Shown here: one piece after another, positions 28,372 through 36,462 of the stretch
Layout: each line of letters begins with the position of its first letter
Position numbering within the stretch: position 1 is the stretch's first letter
NCBI GenBank assembly: GCA_046704745.1
Contig: JBJKRL010000101.1
Coordinates: forward strand, 1-64,000
Direction of reading: 5' to 3'
Source of the DNA: CAWGGS01 sp046704745
GTDB lineage: Bacteria > Desulfobacterota > Desulfobulbia > Desulfobulbales > Desulfocapsaceae
DNA length: 64,000 nt
Notes under the pieces: model-generated
Seen by the model: the letters and a program-made list of their open reading frames with translations, nothing else
What the model was told of the DNA's origin: nothing
Database searches by the model: none
Position numbers and translations under genes: made by a program

Positions 28372-28776
28372 CTACACCGATGACTTGTTGACGCTCACCA
28401 CCGGACAAGGGGATTTGAGAATAATGTACTGTGCTGTTGACCCCACGATAAGCTTCTGTGTTTTCGATTTCTTTTCCACTCCGACAAAAATTTGATCAAT
28501 ACCGTGTTCTTTGGCATAGTGTACCAGGTCTTCACCGGGCGAAAGACCGCGGGCCAGCTGGTGGGTTTCGCAGGAGACCTTTTTTTCCTTGAGATACTGT
28601 GCGGCAAAGGCCAGCCCCTGTTCAGCCTTACCGATCTCCTCCGAGTCTTCACCTGCTCCACCACCCATGGAGGTGACAACAATGACCTTGGCACCAAGGG
28701 CCATAGCATACGTTCTTGCCAGAGAAAGGGCCGCTTTGGCCACGGCTGAGCCGTTGTAGCCCACTAAAAATTTCAT
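28372..28776 (-). CDS. Universal stress protein (UspA family)
   Basis: A 134-residue single-domain UspA-type protein with the Rossmann-like alpha/beta fold. It begins MKFLVGYNGS, typical of the first strand, and ends with the nucleotide-binding region VGVEKKSKTQKLIVGSTAQ followed by CPVVSV, consistent with ATP binding. The frame is open ten codons further upstream, but the ATG at 28776 directly follows a GAGGAGGAG binding site and begins the fold. It starts 32 bases after the livF stop, so it is probably co-transcribed with the transporter. Its role in that context is unknown. Confidence 0.9.
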   Translation of the reverse strand: MKFLVGYNGSAVAKAALSLARTYAMALGAKVIVVTSMGGGAGEDSEEIGKAEQGLAFAAQYLKEKKVSCETHQLARGLSPGEDLVHYAKEHGIDQIFVGVEKKSKTQKLIVGSTAQYIILKSPCPVVSVNKSSV

Positions 28777-28808
28777 CTTCTCCTCCTCTTCCCCCGGTTT
28801 TATCATAA

Positions 28809-29627
28809 TTACATCCAGCGCTTGCGCCGCTTGTAAGATTTGACTTCCTTGAACGATTTTCTGCCGCCGCCCTGGGTTATTCCCATATAGAATTCCTTGA
28901 CATCAGGGTTTTCCTGGAGTTCCTTTGAAGGTCCTTCCAACACGATTCTGCCGGATTCCATGATATAGGCATAATCGGAGATACCCAAGGCAATTTTGGC
29001 GTTCTGTTCCACCACCAGGATGGTTGTGTTCAACTCCTTGTTGATCAACCGGATGTTCTCAAAAATTTCTTTGACCAAAAGCGGCGCCAGCCCCAGAGAC
29101 GGCTCGTCGAGCATAAGCATTTTGGGAGATGCCATCAACGCCCTGGCAATGGCGATCATCTGCTGTTCGCCGCCCGAACAATAGCCGGCCATTCGATGGG
29201 TGATGTCGGAAAGCCGTGGAAAATGGGTATACATCAAGGCATGATCGGCTCTGATTTTCACTGCCCCGTCCTTTCTGGTTATGGAGCCGACGCGGATGTT
29301 TTCATCAACCGAAAGATGTTTGAAAACCCGTCGTCCTTCAGGGACCATCACCGCTCCAAGTTTGACGACATGGGTTCCCATCAGGTTGGTGATATCGTGA
29401 TCCCTGAATTTTATATACCCCTCACGGATAAATCCGTTTTCCGGCTTCAGCAATCCGCTGATGGCCCGCAGCGTCGTGGTCTTGCCTGCTCCATTGGTCC
29501 CCAGGAGGGCAACGATCTTTCCTTCGGGAACATTGAGGCTGACGCCGCGCAGGACCTGGACAATATCGTTATACACGACCTCTATGTTGTTGACTTCAAG
29601 TTGGGTCCCGTTGATTTTTTTATCCAT
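28809..29627 (-). CDS. livF: Branched-chain-type ABC transporter ATPase, LivF
   Basis: A 272-residue ATPase of the high-affinity branched-chain/organic-acid (HAAT) ABC importers. Walker A is GTNGAGKTT, the signature is CSGGEQQ, Walker B is MLMLDEPS, and the switch region is VVEQN, which is typical for LivF. The basic tail (about 250-272) ending KSYKRRKRWM is longer than usual. The ATG at 29627 is preferred over an in-frame TTG five codons earlier. It follows the binding-protein gene in the liv array and precedes usp. With LivG it should drive the LivHM permease in the cytoplasmic membrane. Confidence 0.93.
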   Translation of the reverse strand: MDKKINGTQLEVNNIEVVYNDIVQVLRGVSLNVPEGKIVALLGTNGAGKTTTLRAISGLLKPENGFIREGYIKFRDHDITNLMGTHVVKLGAVMVPEGRRVFKHLSVDENIRVGSITRKDGAVKIRADHALMYTHFPRLSDITHRMAGYCSGGEQQMIAIARALMASPKMLMLDEPSLGLAPLLVKEIFENIRLINKELNTTILVVEQNAKIALGISDYAYIMESGRIVLEGPSKELQENPDVKEFYMGITQGGGRKSFKEVKSYKRRKRWM

Positions 29628-29759
29628 GGAACGTTTTCCCAATTTCCCGGTTCATGATCTGCGTAAGCTGAAAGACCCCACCTTTTCCGCACCGGAAACC
29701 TTCGTACAAAGGGAGGTGCGGAAGAGGAGGGCGGCGCCATTCAGGTTAAGTTTCCTGTC

Positions 29760-30986
29760 TTATTTGATCTTTGCCGTATATTCGGGGATAAAGGGTTTGC
29801 CCACCGACTTGAAAGCTCCACCTTTAAGAACATACAGTTGCAGTGAGTCAACCCCCGTGTGATCGGTCTTCGAGTAGGTGACCGGTCCGACAGTGGTGTC
29901 GGGATGGAAGGCATTGTCGCCGTTCATCGCCAACAATTCCTCGTACAGGGTTTCCTTGTTGATCTCTTTTCCTTTGGCCTTGGCCCGTTTGATGACCTCG
30001 GTGGCAACCTGGGCTACCATCATGCCGTTGGTGTAGTTATGAGAGTTGGCGGCCTTGTCGTCGCGATGGTATCTTTTTGCCAGTGCAAGTTGGTTCTTTG
30101 CTCCCGGGCTCGGTTCGTTGGTTACGATGTAGGAGGTGGTCCAGTAGAAATTCTCGGCAGCCGATCCGGCAAGGGCAACCAGGTCGTTTCCACCGGTGTA
30201 ATGGCAACCCAGGAAGGTGATTTTCCCCGGTTCACCAAAGGATTTTGCCACCAGACCCAGACTGCTGGCATCCTTCAACATAGTGGCCACCGGAGACTGG
30301 ACGGTCTGGCAGATGACATAGCGTACACCTTTACTGATCAAACGCTGCAGCATGGCCGTGTTGTCGAGATCCTTGCCATGCTCGACAACTTCAACAATGT
30401 CGATTTTCAGACCCGCGGCCACCGCCTTCTGCAGATCTTCCACAGGTCCGCGGCCAAAGGCCGAAGGATGAATAAACATGGCTACTTTCGGAACATCTCC
30501 CTTGTTGTTTTTCACAATGTACTCGGCAAGGCCGATGGCCTGGGCGGAGTACGAGGCGATGGGGAGAAAGATATAGTTTGAATCAACAAGATTCCCCGCA
30601 TGGAAAGAGGCGGGAATGACGGGCATCTTCACCTCTTCGAAATCCTTTTTCAGGGCCAGGGTGCTCCCTGTAGAATAATTGAGGTAAAAGACGATCCCCT
30701 GGTCAAGAAAATCTTCGAAATTTCTTTTGGTAATATCTGTTTTGTACTGATCGTCACGAATCATGCAGTCGATTGTGTCGTCACCTAATATTTTCGTATC
30801 ATTGACGAATTTGAAGTAATCTTCGACACCCTTAGAGTAGGGGTTGCCGGCATCCGAGGTCGGACCCGTGATGGCAAGCGACAAGCCGAGCTTATACACT
30901 TTTCCCGCCTGGGCCTGGAAGGGAAGGGTTATCAGGAAAACAGCCACCAGCAGAGTCATCCATCTCATCATGTTGTTCTTTTTCAT
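29760..30986 (-). CDS. ABC transporter periplasmic binding protein, LivJ/LivK family
   Basis: A 408-residue exported binding protein. The signal peptide covers residues 1-27 (MKKNNMMRW start, hydrophobic core, cleavage after AQA). The mature part is a type I periplasmic-binding fold beginning YKLGLSLAITGPTSDAG. The ligand could be a branched-chain amino acid, but the surrounding acyl-CoA ligases make an organic acid plausible. Its start is preceded by GGAGGAG. It lies between livM and livF, about 150 bases after livM; that gap contains a 39-base palindromic repeat. Confidence 0.92.
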   Translation of the reverse strand: MKKNNMMRWMTLLVAVFLITLPFQAQAGKVYKLGLSLAITGPTSDAGNPYSKGVEDYFKFVNDTKILGDDTIDCMIRDDQYKTDITKRNFEDFLDQGIVFYLNYSTGSTLALKKDFEEVKMPVIPASFHAGNLVDSNYIFLPIASYSAQAIGLAEYIVKNNKGDVPKVAMFIHPSAFGRGPVEDLQKAVAAGLKIDIVEVVEHGKDLDNTAMLQRLISKGVRYVICQTVQSPVATMLKDASSLGLVAKSFGEPGKITFLGCHYTGGNDLVALAGSAAENFYWTTSYIVTNEPSPGAKNQLALAKRYHRDDKAANSHNYTNGMMVAQVATEVIKRAKAKGKEINKETLYEELLAMNGDNAFHPDTTVGPVTYSKTDHTGVDSLQLYVLKGGAFKSVGKPFIPEYTAKIK

Positions 30987-31094
30987 TGCTCCTCCTCAGT
31001 GTTGAATAGTATCAAGCGTTGTTGTTGAGAAGCTGTATCGCGACCTCTCCCCGCTACTGGAGAAGAGATACCAGGCGCTTCTGATCGAAGCTTG

Positions 31095-31133
31095 CCCGCA
31101 TTTCTTATAAGGTGTGTTCATGAGAAATCCGGG
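31095..31133. repeat. Minimal palindromic copy of the CCCGGATTTCTCAT element
   Basis: Only the two ends remain: CCCGCATTTCTTAT (31095-31108) and ATGAGAAATCCGGG (31120-31133), separated by 11 bases. They form an inverted repeat with 12 of 14 matches. It lies 2 bases after the livM stop codon and before livK, where the RNA hairpin could influence relative expression. Confidence 0.6.
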
Positions 31134-31135
31134 TC

Positions 31136-32230
31136 CTAGTACCTGAAAGGCCACAACTTCACATATGAACGCAGGATGCGCCACCAGTTGGCAATCCCGC
31201 GGGGTTCAAACATCAGAAACAGGACGATAACCAAACCGAAACTTAAGGGTCTGAGCGCCGTTGTCAGATTGGTTGTCAACGACTGGTGGGCGCCCACCCA
31301 TTCGGACCATTTTTCAACCTGCAGATCCAGGGCCTTTATGGCCAGAGGCCCCAGGAACGAACCGGGCAGGGTGCCGAGTCCGCCGACTATGGCCATGGCG
31401 AGAAAGTTGATGGATTGCTGCAGGGAAAAGGATTCAATGCCGACCCCCCGGTACAGATAGGCATGCAAAGCCCCGGCCACCCCTGCCATAAAACCTGCCA
31501 GGCCGAAGGCATAGACCTTGGTGAATCCCGGGTGCATTCCCATGGCATCGGCTGCACGGTCGTTGTCGCGCACTGCAACGAGGCAGCGACCGTATCGAGT
31601 GCGAAGCAGATTGCGAACCGAAAATCCGAGCACCACCAGCACCACCAGTATGGTGTAATACCAGAAAAAATAGTGGTTGCTGCGTGACACCTCGCCGGTT
31701 AGCCAGAAGGCCCTGCCCACGGATATGGTCTGTCCCTGATTGAAGAAATCCATAAAATTAATGGTCCACTGGAATATCATCTGGAAGGAAAGGGTGGCAA
31801 TGGCCAGGTACAGGTGTTTCAGGCGTAGGGCCGGCAGACCGACGATGGCGCCGAAAATTGCCCCAACAAGACCGGCCAGAAGAATCATCAACGGCCAGGC
31901 ATGGGTCAAGAGGATGTGGCTGTCGCCCAGAACCCGGGCGCAGGAAGCCACGGTATACGCCCCGATACCGACAAAGGCCGCATGCCCGATGGAGATCAGG
32001 CCGGCAAAGCCGGTCACCAGATTGAGACCGATAACGGCGATAACGGCTATCAGGATATTATCGATAACCAGCATATACTTGTTGTCCAGGTCGAAAAAGA
32101 ACGGCCAGGCGAAGAGAACGAGAAGAAGCAGGCACATGGCGGTCCTGTCCAGACTGGTGAAAAAAATCCTCTGCTCTTCTCTGTAGGAGGTGAAATAGTT
32201 TCCTGTTGCCAGCCAGCGGTTCGATGACAT
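31136..32230 (-). CDS. livM: Branched-chain-type ABC transporter permease, LivM
   Basis: A 364-residue polytopic inner-membrane permease. It has about eight to ten hydrophobic segments, the first after a roughly 30-residue polar N-terminus. The LivM signature appears as GFAGLISIGHAAFVGIGAY near residue 90, and the conserved cytoplasmic loop reads GRCLVAVRDNDRAADAMG near residue 225. It forms the transmembrane channel with LivH. The ATG is 2 bases past the livH stop, so translation is probably coupled. Confidence 0.94.
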   Translation of the reverse strand: MSSNRWLATGNYFTSYREEQRIFFTSLDRTAMCLLLLVLFAWPFFFDLDNKYMLVIDNILIAVIAVIGLNLVTGFAGLISIGHAAFVGIGAYTVASCARVLGDSHILLTHAWPLMILLAGLVGAIFGAIVGLPALRLKHLYLAIATLSFQMIFQWTINFMDFFNQGQTISVGRAFWLTGEVSRSNHYFFWYYTILVVLVVLGFSVRNLLRTRYGRCLVAVRDNDRAADAMGMHPGFTKVYAFGLAGFMAGVAGALHAYLYRGVGIESFSLQQSINFLAMAIVGGLGTLPGSFLGPLAIKALDLQVEKWSEWVGAHQSLTTNLTTALRPLSFGLVIVLFLMFEPRGIANWWRILRSYVKLWPFRY

Positions 32231-32232
32231 TG

Positions 32233-33126
32233 CTACACCCGTTCAATTTCGTGGATTCCGAATAACCCGTGAGGTTTAAAGAGTAAAATGATCAGAAGGA
32301 TGATATACGGCAGCACCTCGCCGGTGCCGTTTAGCCCCCAGTTGCCGTCAAGATATCCGCTGGCAAACTGCTGAATGAGCCCCATGATGATGCCGGCGAC
32401 AACTGCCCCCAGTATCGAATCGAGGCCGCCTAAGATAACCACTGGAAAAACGATGATGCCGAAGGCATGCAGCGTGTCGAAATTCAGCCCGGTGATGTTT
32501 CCGATAATAACTCCGGCAGCAGCAGCGCTTAACCCAGCTGTCGCCCAGGCAAGGCCGAAAACCCGTGGCACCGATATTCCGATGGACATGGCCGCCATCT
32601 GGTCATCGGATACGGCCCGCATGGAGATCCCCACGGTGGATTTTTTGAAGAACCAGGAAAAGGCGCCGATCATGATAAAGGTAATGATGACTCCCACCAG
32701 CTGCGTCCACGACAAAGACACTCCCCAAAAGGATATCGGCGTCTTGGGCAGGAAAGGCGGAAAAGAGAAATTTTCCGTCCCGAAAGGGGTCAGGTAGATT
32801 AAACCGTCCAGGATGGACATCAAACCTATTGTGACCATGATGACGGAGATAATCGGCTCACCGATCAGGCGGCGGAGAAATACGCGCTCCACACTCATGG
32901 CAAGAAAGAAGGTGATCACCATGCTCACCGGAAAGGAGATATAAATCGGGATGTGGACCCAGACGGTCAAGGCATAGGTGATGAAGGCCCCGGTGGCAAT
33001 GATCTGGCCGTGGGCGATATTAAGAACCCTGCTGGATTTGTAAATCAGCACAAACCCGAGTCCCGAGAGGGCGTATATGGATCCCACCACAATACCGCTG
33101 ACCACCAATTGGAAAAAATAGCTCAT
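32233..33126 (-). CDS. livH: Branched-chain-type ABC transporter permease, LivH
   Basis: A 297-residue permease with about eight membrane segments. The family signature near the N-terminus is GSIYALSGLGFVLIYKSS followed by NIAHGQ. The cytoplasmic coupling loop reads GISMRAVSDDQMAAMSIG and a conserved GGLDSILGAVVAG follows. Its ATG overlaps the stop of the acyl-CoA ligase gene by 4 bases (33123-33126) and it ends 2 bases before livM, so the three genes form a translationally coupled block. Confidence 0.94.
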   Translation of the reverse strand: MSYFFQLVVSGIVVGSIYALSGLGFVLIYKSSRVLNIAHGQIIATGAFITYALTVWVHIPIYISFPVSMVITFFLAMSVERVFLRRLIGEPIISVIMVTIGLMSILDGLIYLTPFGTENFSFPPFLPKTPISFWGVSLSWTQLVGVIITFIMIGAFSWFFKKSTVGISMRAVSDDQMAAMSIGISVPRVFGLAWATAGLSAAAAGVIIGNITGLNFDTLHAFGIIVFPVVILGGLDSILGAVVAGIIMGLIQQFASGYLDGNWGLNGTGEVLPYIILLIILLFKPHGLFGIHEIERV

Positions 33127-35051
33127 CGTTTTTCGCCCATTGTGTAAAAACGGATTGTTGTATCGACTGTCGTTGTCTGTCCATCCTGGTATTGATAGTT
33201 TGCCGCAACCCTTTTTTCCGTTATATTCTCGTCATAAAGGGCGTCATACAGTTCGCCGTATTTTTCCCGGACGAATTTGCGGCGGATCTTTCCGGTCTTG
33301 GTCAGTTCTCCGTCGTCCATGTCGAGGAGCTTATACAGAAGGGCGAAACGGTGTATCCTGAAGTGAGGTTTCTCGGCATTGTCGTTAATCTTGAAAACCG
33401 CCTGCCTGATAAGGTCGGCAACTTCCTGTTGGGCCGACAGGTCCATATAGGTACTGAAGGAAATACCTCTGTCCTCGGCCCATTTTCCGACGACAATGGG
33501 ATCAATATTGATGAGCGCTGCGACGAAGGCCTTCCTGTCTCCAAAGATGACGGCCTCTTTGATATAGGGGCTGAATTTCAGACGGTTTTCGAGAAACATC
33601 GGGCTGAACATCTCTCCTTGGTCGTTATGCATGACGTCGGAGATGCGATCGATGACCACCAGATGACCGTGTTCATCGATATATCCGGCATCACCGGAAT
33701 GGAGCCACCCACCCTCAAGCAGTTCGGCCGTCTTATCGGGAAGTTTGTAATATCCGGGAGTTACCGAAGCGGAACGTGAAAGGATCTCTCCTTGTTCGGA
33801 AATGCTGCATTCGGTCCCCGGCAAGGGTTTTCCCACCGTGTCGGGCCGAATGTCTCCATCCCTGTGCATATAGGCAATTCCTACGATTTCCGTTTGTCCG
33901 TAAATCTGTTTGAGATTCACCCCGATGGCCTGGTAGAATGTGAACAGTTCGGGGCCAAGTGCTGCTCCTCCGGTGTAGGCTCTGCGCAGACGCAATAGTC
34001 CTATCTGATTGACGAGTGGCCTGAAAATGATCTGTTTGCCCAACCAGGCCAGGAGGCGTAGCCTTCCCGGCATCTTCCTGCCGGACATACGGTATACCGC
34101 TGATTCTTCTCCTATTTTCATGAAATAGTTATAGAAGAGCCGGTTCAGCCAATAGGATTCGTCCATTTTCAGCCAGATCTGTGAACGGATGGTTTCGTAT
34201 ATTCTCGGTGCGCCGAACATGAAATGCGGTCCAATCTCTTTCAGGTCTTCCATGCTGGTCTCAACCGACTCGGGGAAATTGACTGATATTCCAGTGGCCA
34301 TGGCAACACCGAAGGAGTTCATCTGTTCGCCGATCCAGGCAAAGGGCAGAAACGAAACATACTCATCGGTTTCTTCCAGAGGGTCGACCTGGGTGAGCTG
34401 GAGTCCCATATTGATATAGTTGCGATGGGTCAGCATGGCTCCCTTGGGCAGGCCTGTGGTTCCCGATGTCAGGCACAGATGGCACACATCATCGGGATTT
34501 CCCTGATCCACTAAGGAGTCGAATAAGCCAGGATTGTTTTGATGGAGGTCGTCGCCGAGCGCATAAAGATCTTCGATGTACATGAACCAGTCATCTGAGC
34601 GGTAGCCCCGCATGCCCCTCGGATCTTCATAAATGACCTTTTTGACCTGGGGGATGCGGTCCCGAACCTCGACCACCTTGTCCACCTGTTCCTGGTCGCT
34701 GCAGAATACGATGCTGATGCCAAGGTAATCGAGAATACCCCCGATTTCATCGGGAAGGCTTGTCTGGTAAATGGCGGAAGAGACGCCACCCACGGCCTGG
34801 GATCCAATGGCCATGTAGAGCGCTTCGGGTATATTGTCGCTGATGATGGCGATTTTGTCCTCTTTTTGAAATCCGATCGCTCTCAGACCAAGCCCTGCCT
34901 TGCGCACGAAGTCATAGTATTGATTCCAGGTATAACAGTTCCAGCATCCGAAATCCTTTTCCCGCAGGGCAACCTTGTCACCGGTAGTCTCCACCCGCCA
35001 CCGCAGGAGTTGCGGAATACTGTAGTTGACTAAATGGTCCTTGTTTTCCAT
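33123..35051 (-). CDS. Long-chain-type AMP-forming acyl-CoA synthetase embedded in the liv operon
   Basis: A 642-residue ANL-superfamily ligase of the FadD15/long-chain type. It has the canonical phosphate loop LTSGTTGLPKGAMLTHRN near residue 185, IYGQTE, a hinge region WLHSGDAGYIDEHGHL and the C-terminal lysine in LTKTGKIRRKFV. It would activate an imported carboxylic acid to its CoA thioester. The frame is open to 35144, but the ATG at 35051 is preferred because GAGAGAGG sits just before it and the upstream part lacks homology. It lies 34 bases after livG and overlaps livH, so it is part of the transporter operon; this suggests vectorial acylation or coupling of uptake with activation. Confidence 0.92.
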   Translation of the reverse strand: MENKDHLVNYSIPQLLRWRVETTGDKVALREKDFGCWNCYTWNQYYDFVRKAGLGLRAIGFQKEDKIAIISDNIPEALYMAIGSQAVGGVSSAIYQTSLPDEIGGILDYLGISIVFCSDQEQVDKVVEVRDRIPQVKKVIYEDPRGMRGYRSDDWFMYIEDLYALGDDLHQNNPGLFDSLVDQGNPDDVCHLCLTSGTTGLPKGAMLTHRNYINMGLQLTQVDPLEETDEYVSFLPFAWIGEQMNSFGVAMATGISVNFPESVETSMEDLKEIGPHFMFGAPRIYETIRSQIWLKMDESYWLNRLFYNYFMKIGEESAVYRMSGRKMPGRLRLLAWLGKQIIFRPLVNQIGLLRLRRAYTGGAALGPELFTFYQAIGVNLKQIYGQTEIVGIAYMHRDGDIRPDTVGKPLPGTECSISEQGEILSRSASVTPGYYKLPDKTAELLEGGWLHSGDAGYIDEHGHLVVIDRISDVMHNDQGEMFSPMFLENRLKFSPYIKEAVIFGDRKAFVAALINIDPIVVGKWAEDRGISFSTYMDLSAQQEVADLIRQAVFKINDNAEKPHFRIHRFALLYKLLDMDDGELTKTGKIRRKFVREKYGELYDALYDENITEKRVAANYQYQDGQTTTVDTTIRFYTMGEKR

Positions 35052-35085
35052 ACCTCTCTCTTGGTGCTGCAAATTCTTGGTCGCT

Positions 35086-35880
35086 TCAATTTTTCCTGGC
35101 AGTATCTTGGGGAGCTGCCTGGTCCTCGCCGATATAGGCCTCAATCACTCTGGGGTTGGCAGCAATCTCTTTTGGGCTTCCCGAGCCGATGATCTCACCG
35201 AAGTCAAGGACATAAATTCGGTCTGATATGTCCATGACCACACCCAGGTCATGTTCCACCAACACCACCGTGATCCCCCATTCTTTTTTCAGATCGAGGA
35301 TGAAACGGACGATATCCTCCTTCTCTTCGATGTTCATCCCAGCCATGGGTTCATCGAGCAGCAGAAGTTCGGGCGCCAGAGTGAGGGCGCGGGCCACTTC
35401 AACTCGTTTTTGCACCCCATAGCTCAAGTTCCCGACCATTTTCTTTCGATAGGGCTCAAGCTCCATGAAATCTATTACCTTTTCTACGTAGGCACGATTT
35501 TCTGCCTCCAGCCGCGAGGCCTTGCCGAAATAGATGAGGGCATGGAAAAAGGAATACCGGAGGTTTTGATGTCGGGCCAGCAGGAGGTTGTCGAGCACAG
35601 ACAGGCCACGGAACAGTTCCAGGTTCTGAAACGCCCTGGCTATGCCCATGTTCGATACCTGGTGTGGCGAGGCATGGGTGAGATTGCGCCCACCGTAACG
35701 TATTTCACCTTTGGTGGGATGGTAGAATCCTGAGACACAGTTCAACAGGCTCGTCTTACCTGCACCGTTGGGGCCTATAACCGAGGTGATCAGTCCCGGC
35801 TCAATGGAAAGATTGACGTTGGAGAGCGCATGGAGCCCGCCGAATGTAAGCGTTACCTCTGATGCGATGAGTTGCGTCAT
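35086..35880 (-). CDS. livG: Branched-chain-type ABC transporter ATPase, LivG
   Basis: A 264-residue ATPase that pairs with LivF to power the LivHM permease. Walker A is GPNGAGKTS, Walker B LLLLDEPMAG, the family insert IEEKEDIVRFILDL follows, and the H-loop is in VVLVEHDLGVVMD. The signature segment reads NLSYGVQKRVE, where the usual LSGGQ is LSYGV; this is common in LivG proteins. The last residues (DTARKN) are unremarkable. It is the first gene of the transporter/ligase array; the upstream region holds a full interspersed repeat copy at 35948-36189. Confidence 0.94.
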   Translation of the reverse strand: MTQLIASEVTLTFGGLHALSNVNLSIEPGLITSVIGPNGAGKTSLLNCVSGFYHPTKGEIRYGGRNLTHASPHQVSNMGIARAFQNLELFRGLSVLDNLLLARHQNLRYSFFHALIYFGKASRLEAENRAYVEKVIDFMELEPYRKKMVGNLSYGVQKRVEVARALTLAPELLLLDEPMAGMNIEEKEDIVRFILDLKKEWGITVVLVEHDLGVVMDISDRIYVLDFGEIIGSGSPKEIAANPRVIEAYIGEDQAAPQDTARKN

Positions 35881-35947
35881 AGATTTCCCGATATCGCCTG
35901 GTTTTAATGACTGCCGAAAATCTCAGCCATGATCGAACCGATCTTAG

Positions 35948-36189
35948 CCCGAATTTCTCATCAGTTCAGGCGGCGTCAGGTACAACGTTTTTGGCAATGA
36001 ACTATAGTTGGCCATGTTCACAGCCAAAACTGAAGAAGATGACGCTGACGAACTGATACCCCAAAGGCAATTCTTTCGGGGCACCTTTGATGAACACTGT
36101 GTAAATTTGAAAACTCAATTATTTCTTCGAAATGTCTGTTCCTTTCTGAGAGGTGGACAAATTGACATAGTGTTCATGAGAAATCCGGG
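35948..36189 (+). repeat. Interspersed inverted-repeat element, copy A (242 bases)
   Basis: It begins CCCGAATTTCTCAT (35948-35961) and ends ATGAGAAATCCGGG (36176-36189), a 13-of-14 terminal inverted repeat. An internal hairpin lies near 35993-36026 (GGCAATGAAC arm). It aligns along its length with the copy at 50239-50456. No transposase is encoded, so it fits a non-autonomous MITE-like element. It sits 67 bases upstream of livG and may carry regulatory sequence for that operon. Confidence 0.75.
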
Positions 36190-36232
36190 TTAAGCCGGAA
36201 GCCTGGTCTGCAGTAACGTCTGTTGTCCAATT

Positions 36233-36296
36233 GTCTGCAAATTCTCTTTCGATTTACCTTTCGAAATATAAAAATAAATCGAAAGAGAATACAGAC
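36233..36296. repeat. Long perfect inverted repeat upstream of livG and downstream of the LuxR-type gene
   Basis: The arms ATTCTCTTTCGATTT (36241-36255) and AAATCGAAAGAGAAT (36276-36290) match over all 15 bases around a 20-base AT-rich centre. The shorter outer pair GTCTG/CAGAC (36233-36237, 36292-36296) extends it. The AT-rich stem and lack of a T run argue against a plain terminator; a protein-binding site or structured leader is possible. Confidence 0.7.
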
Positions 36297-36462
36297 TCAG
36301 GGTATTAAGGGATATCTATTGAGAATTCGGGCCAGATTGACCGGTTCGGCAAAGTATTTGTCTTGTACGGTGCAATCTTTAGACCTTTAATTGTAGGATA
36401 CAGGAAATAACAAGATTAGCAAGTTTATATAATAATAGTATAATAGTAGTATATAACCACTA

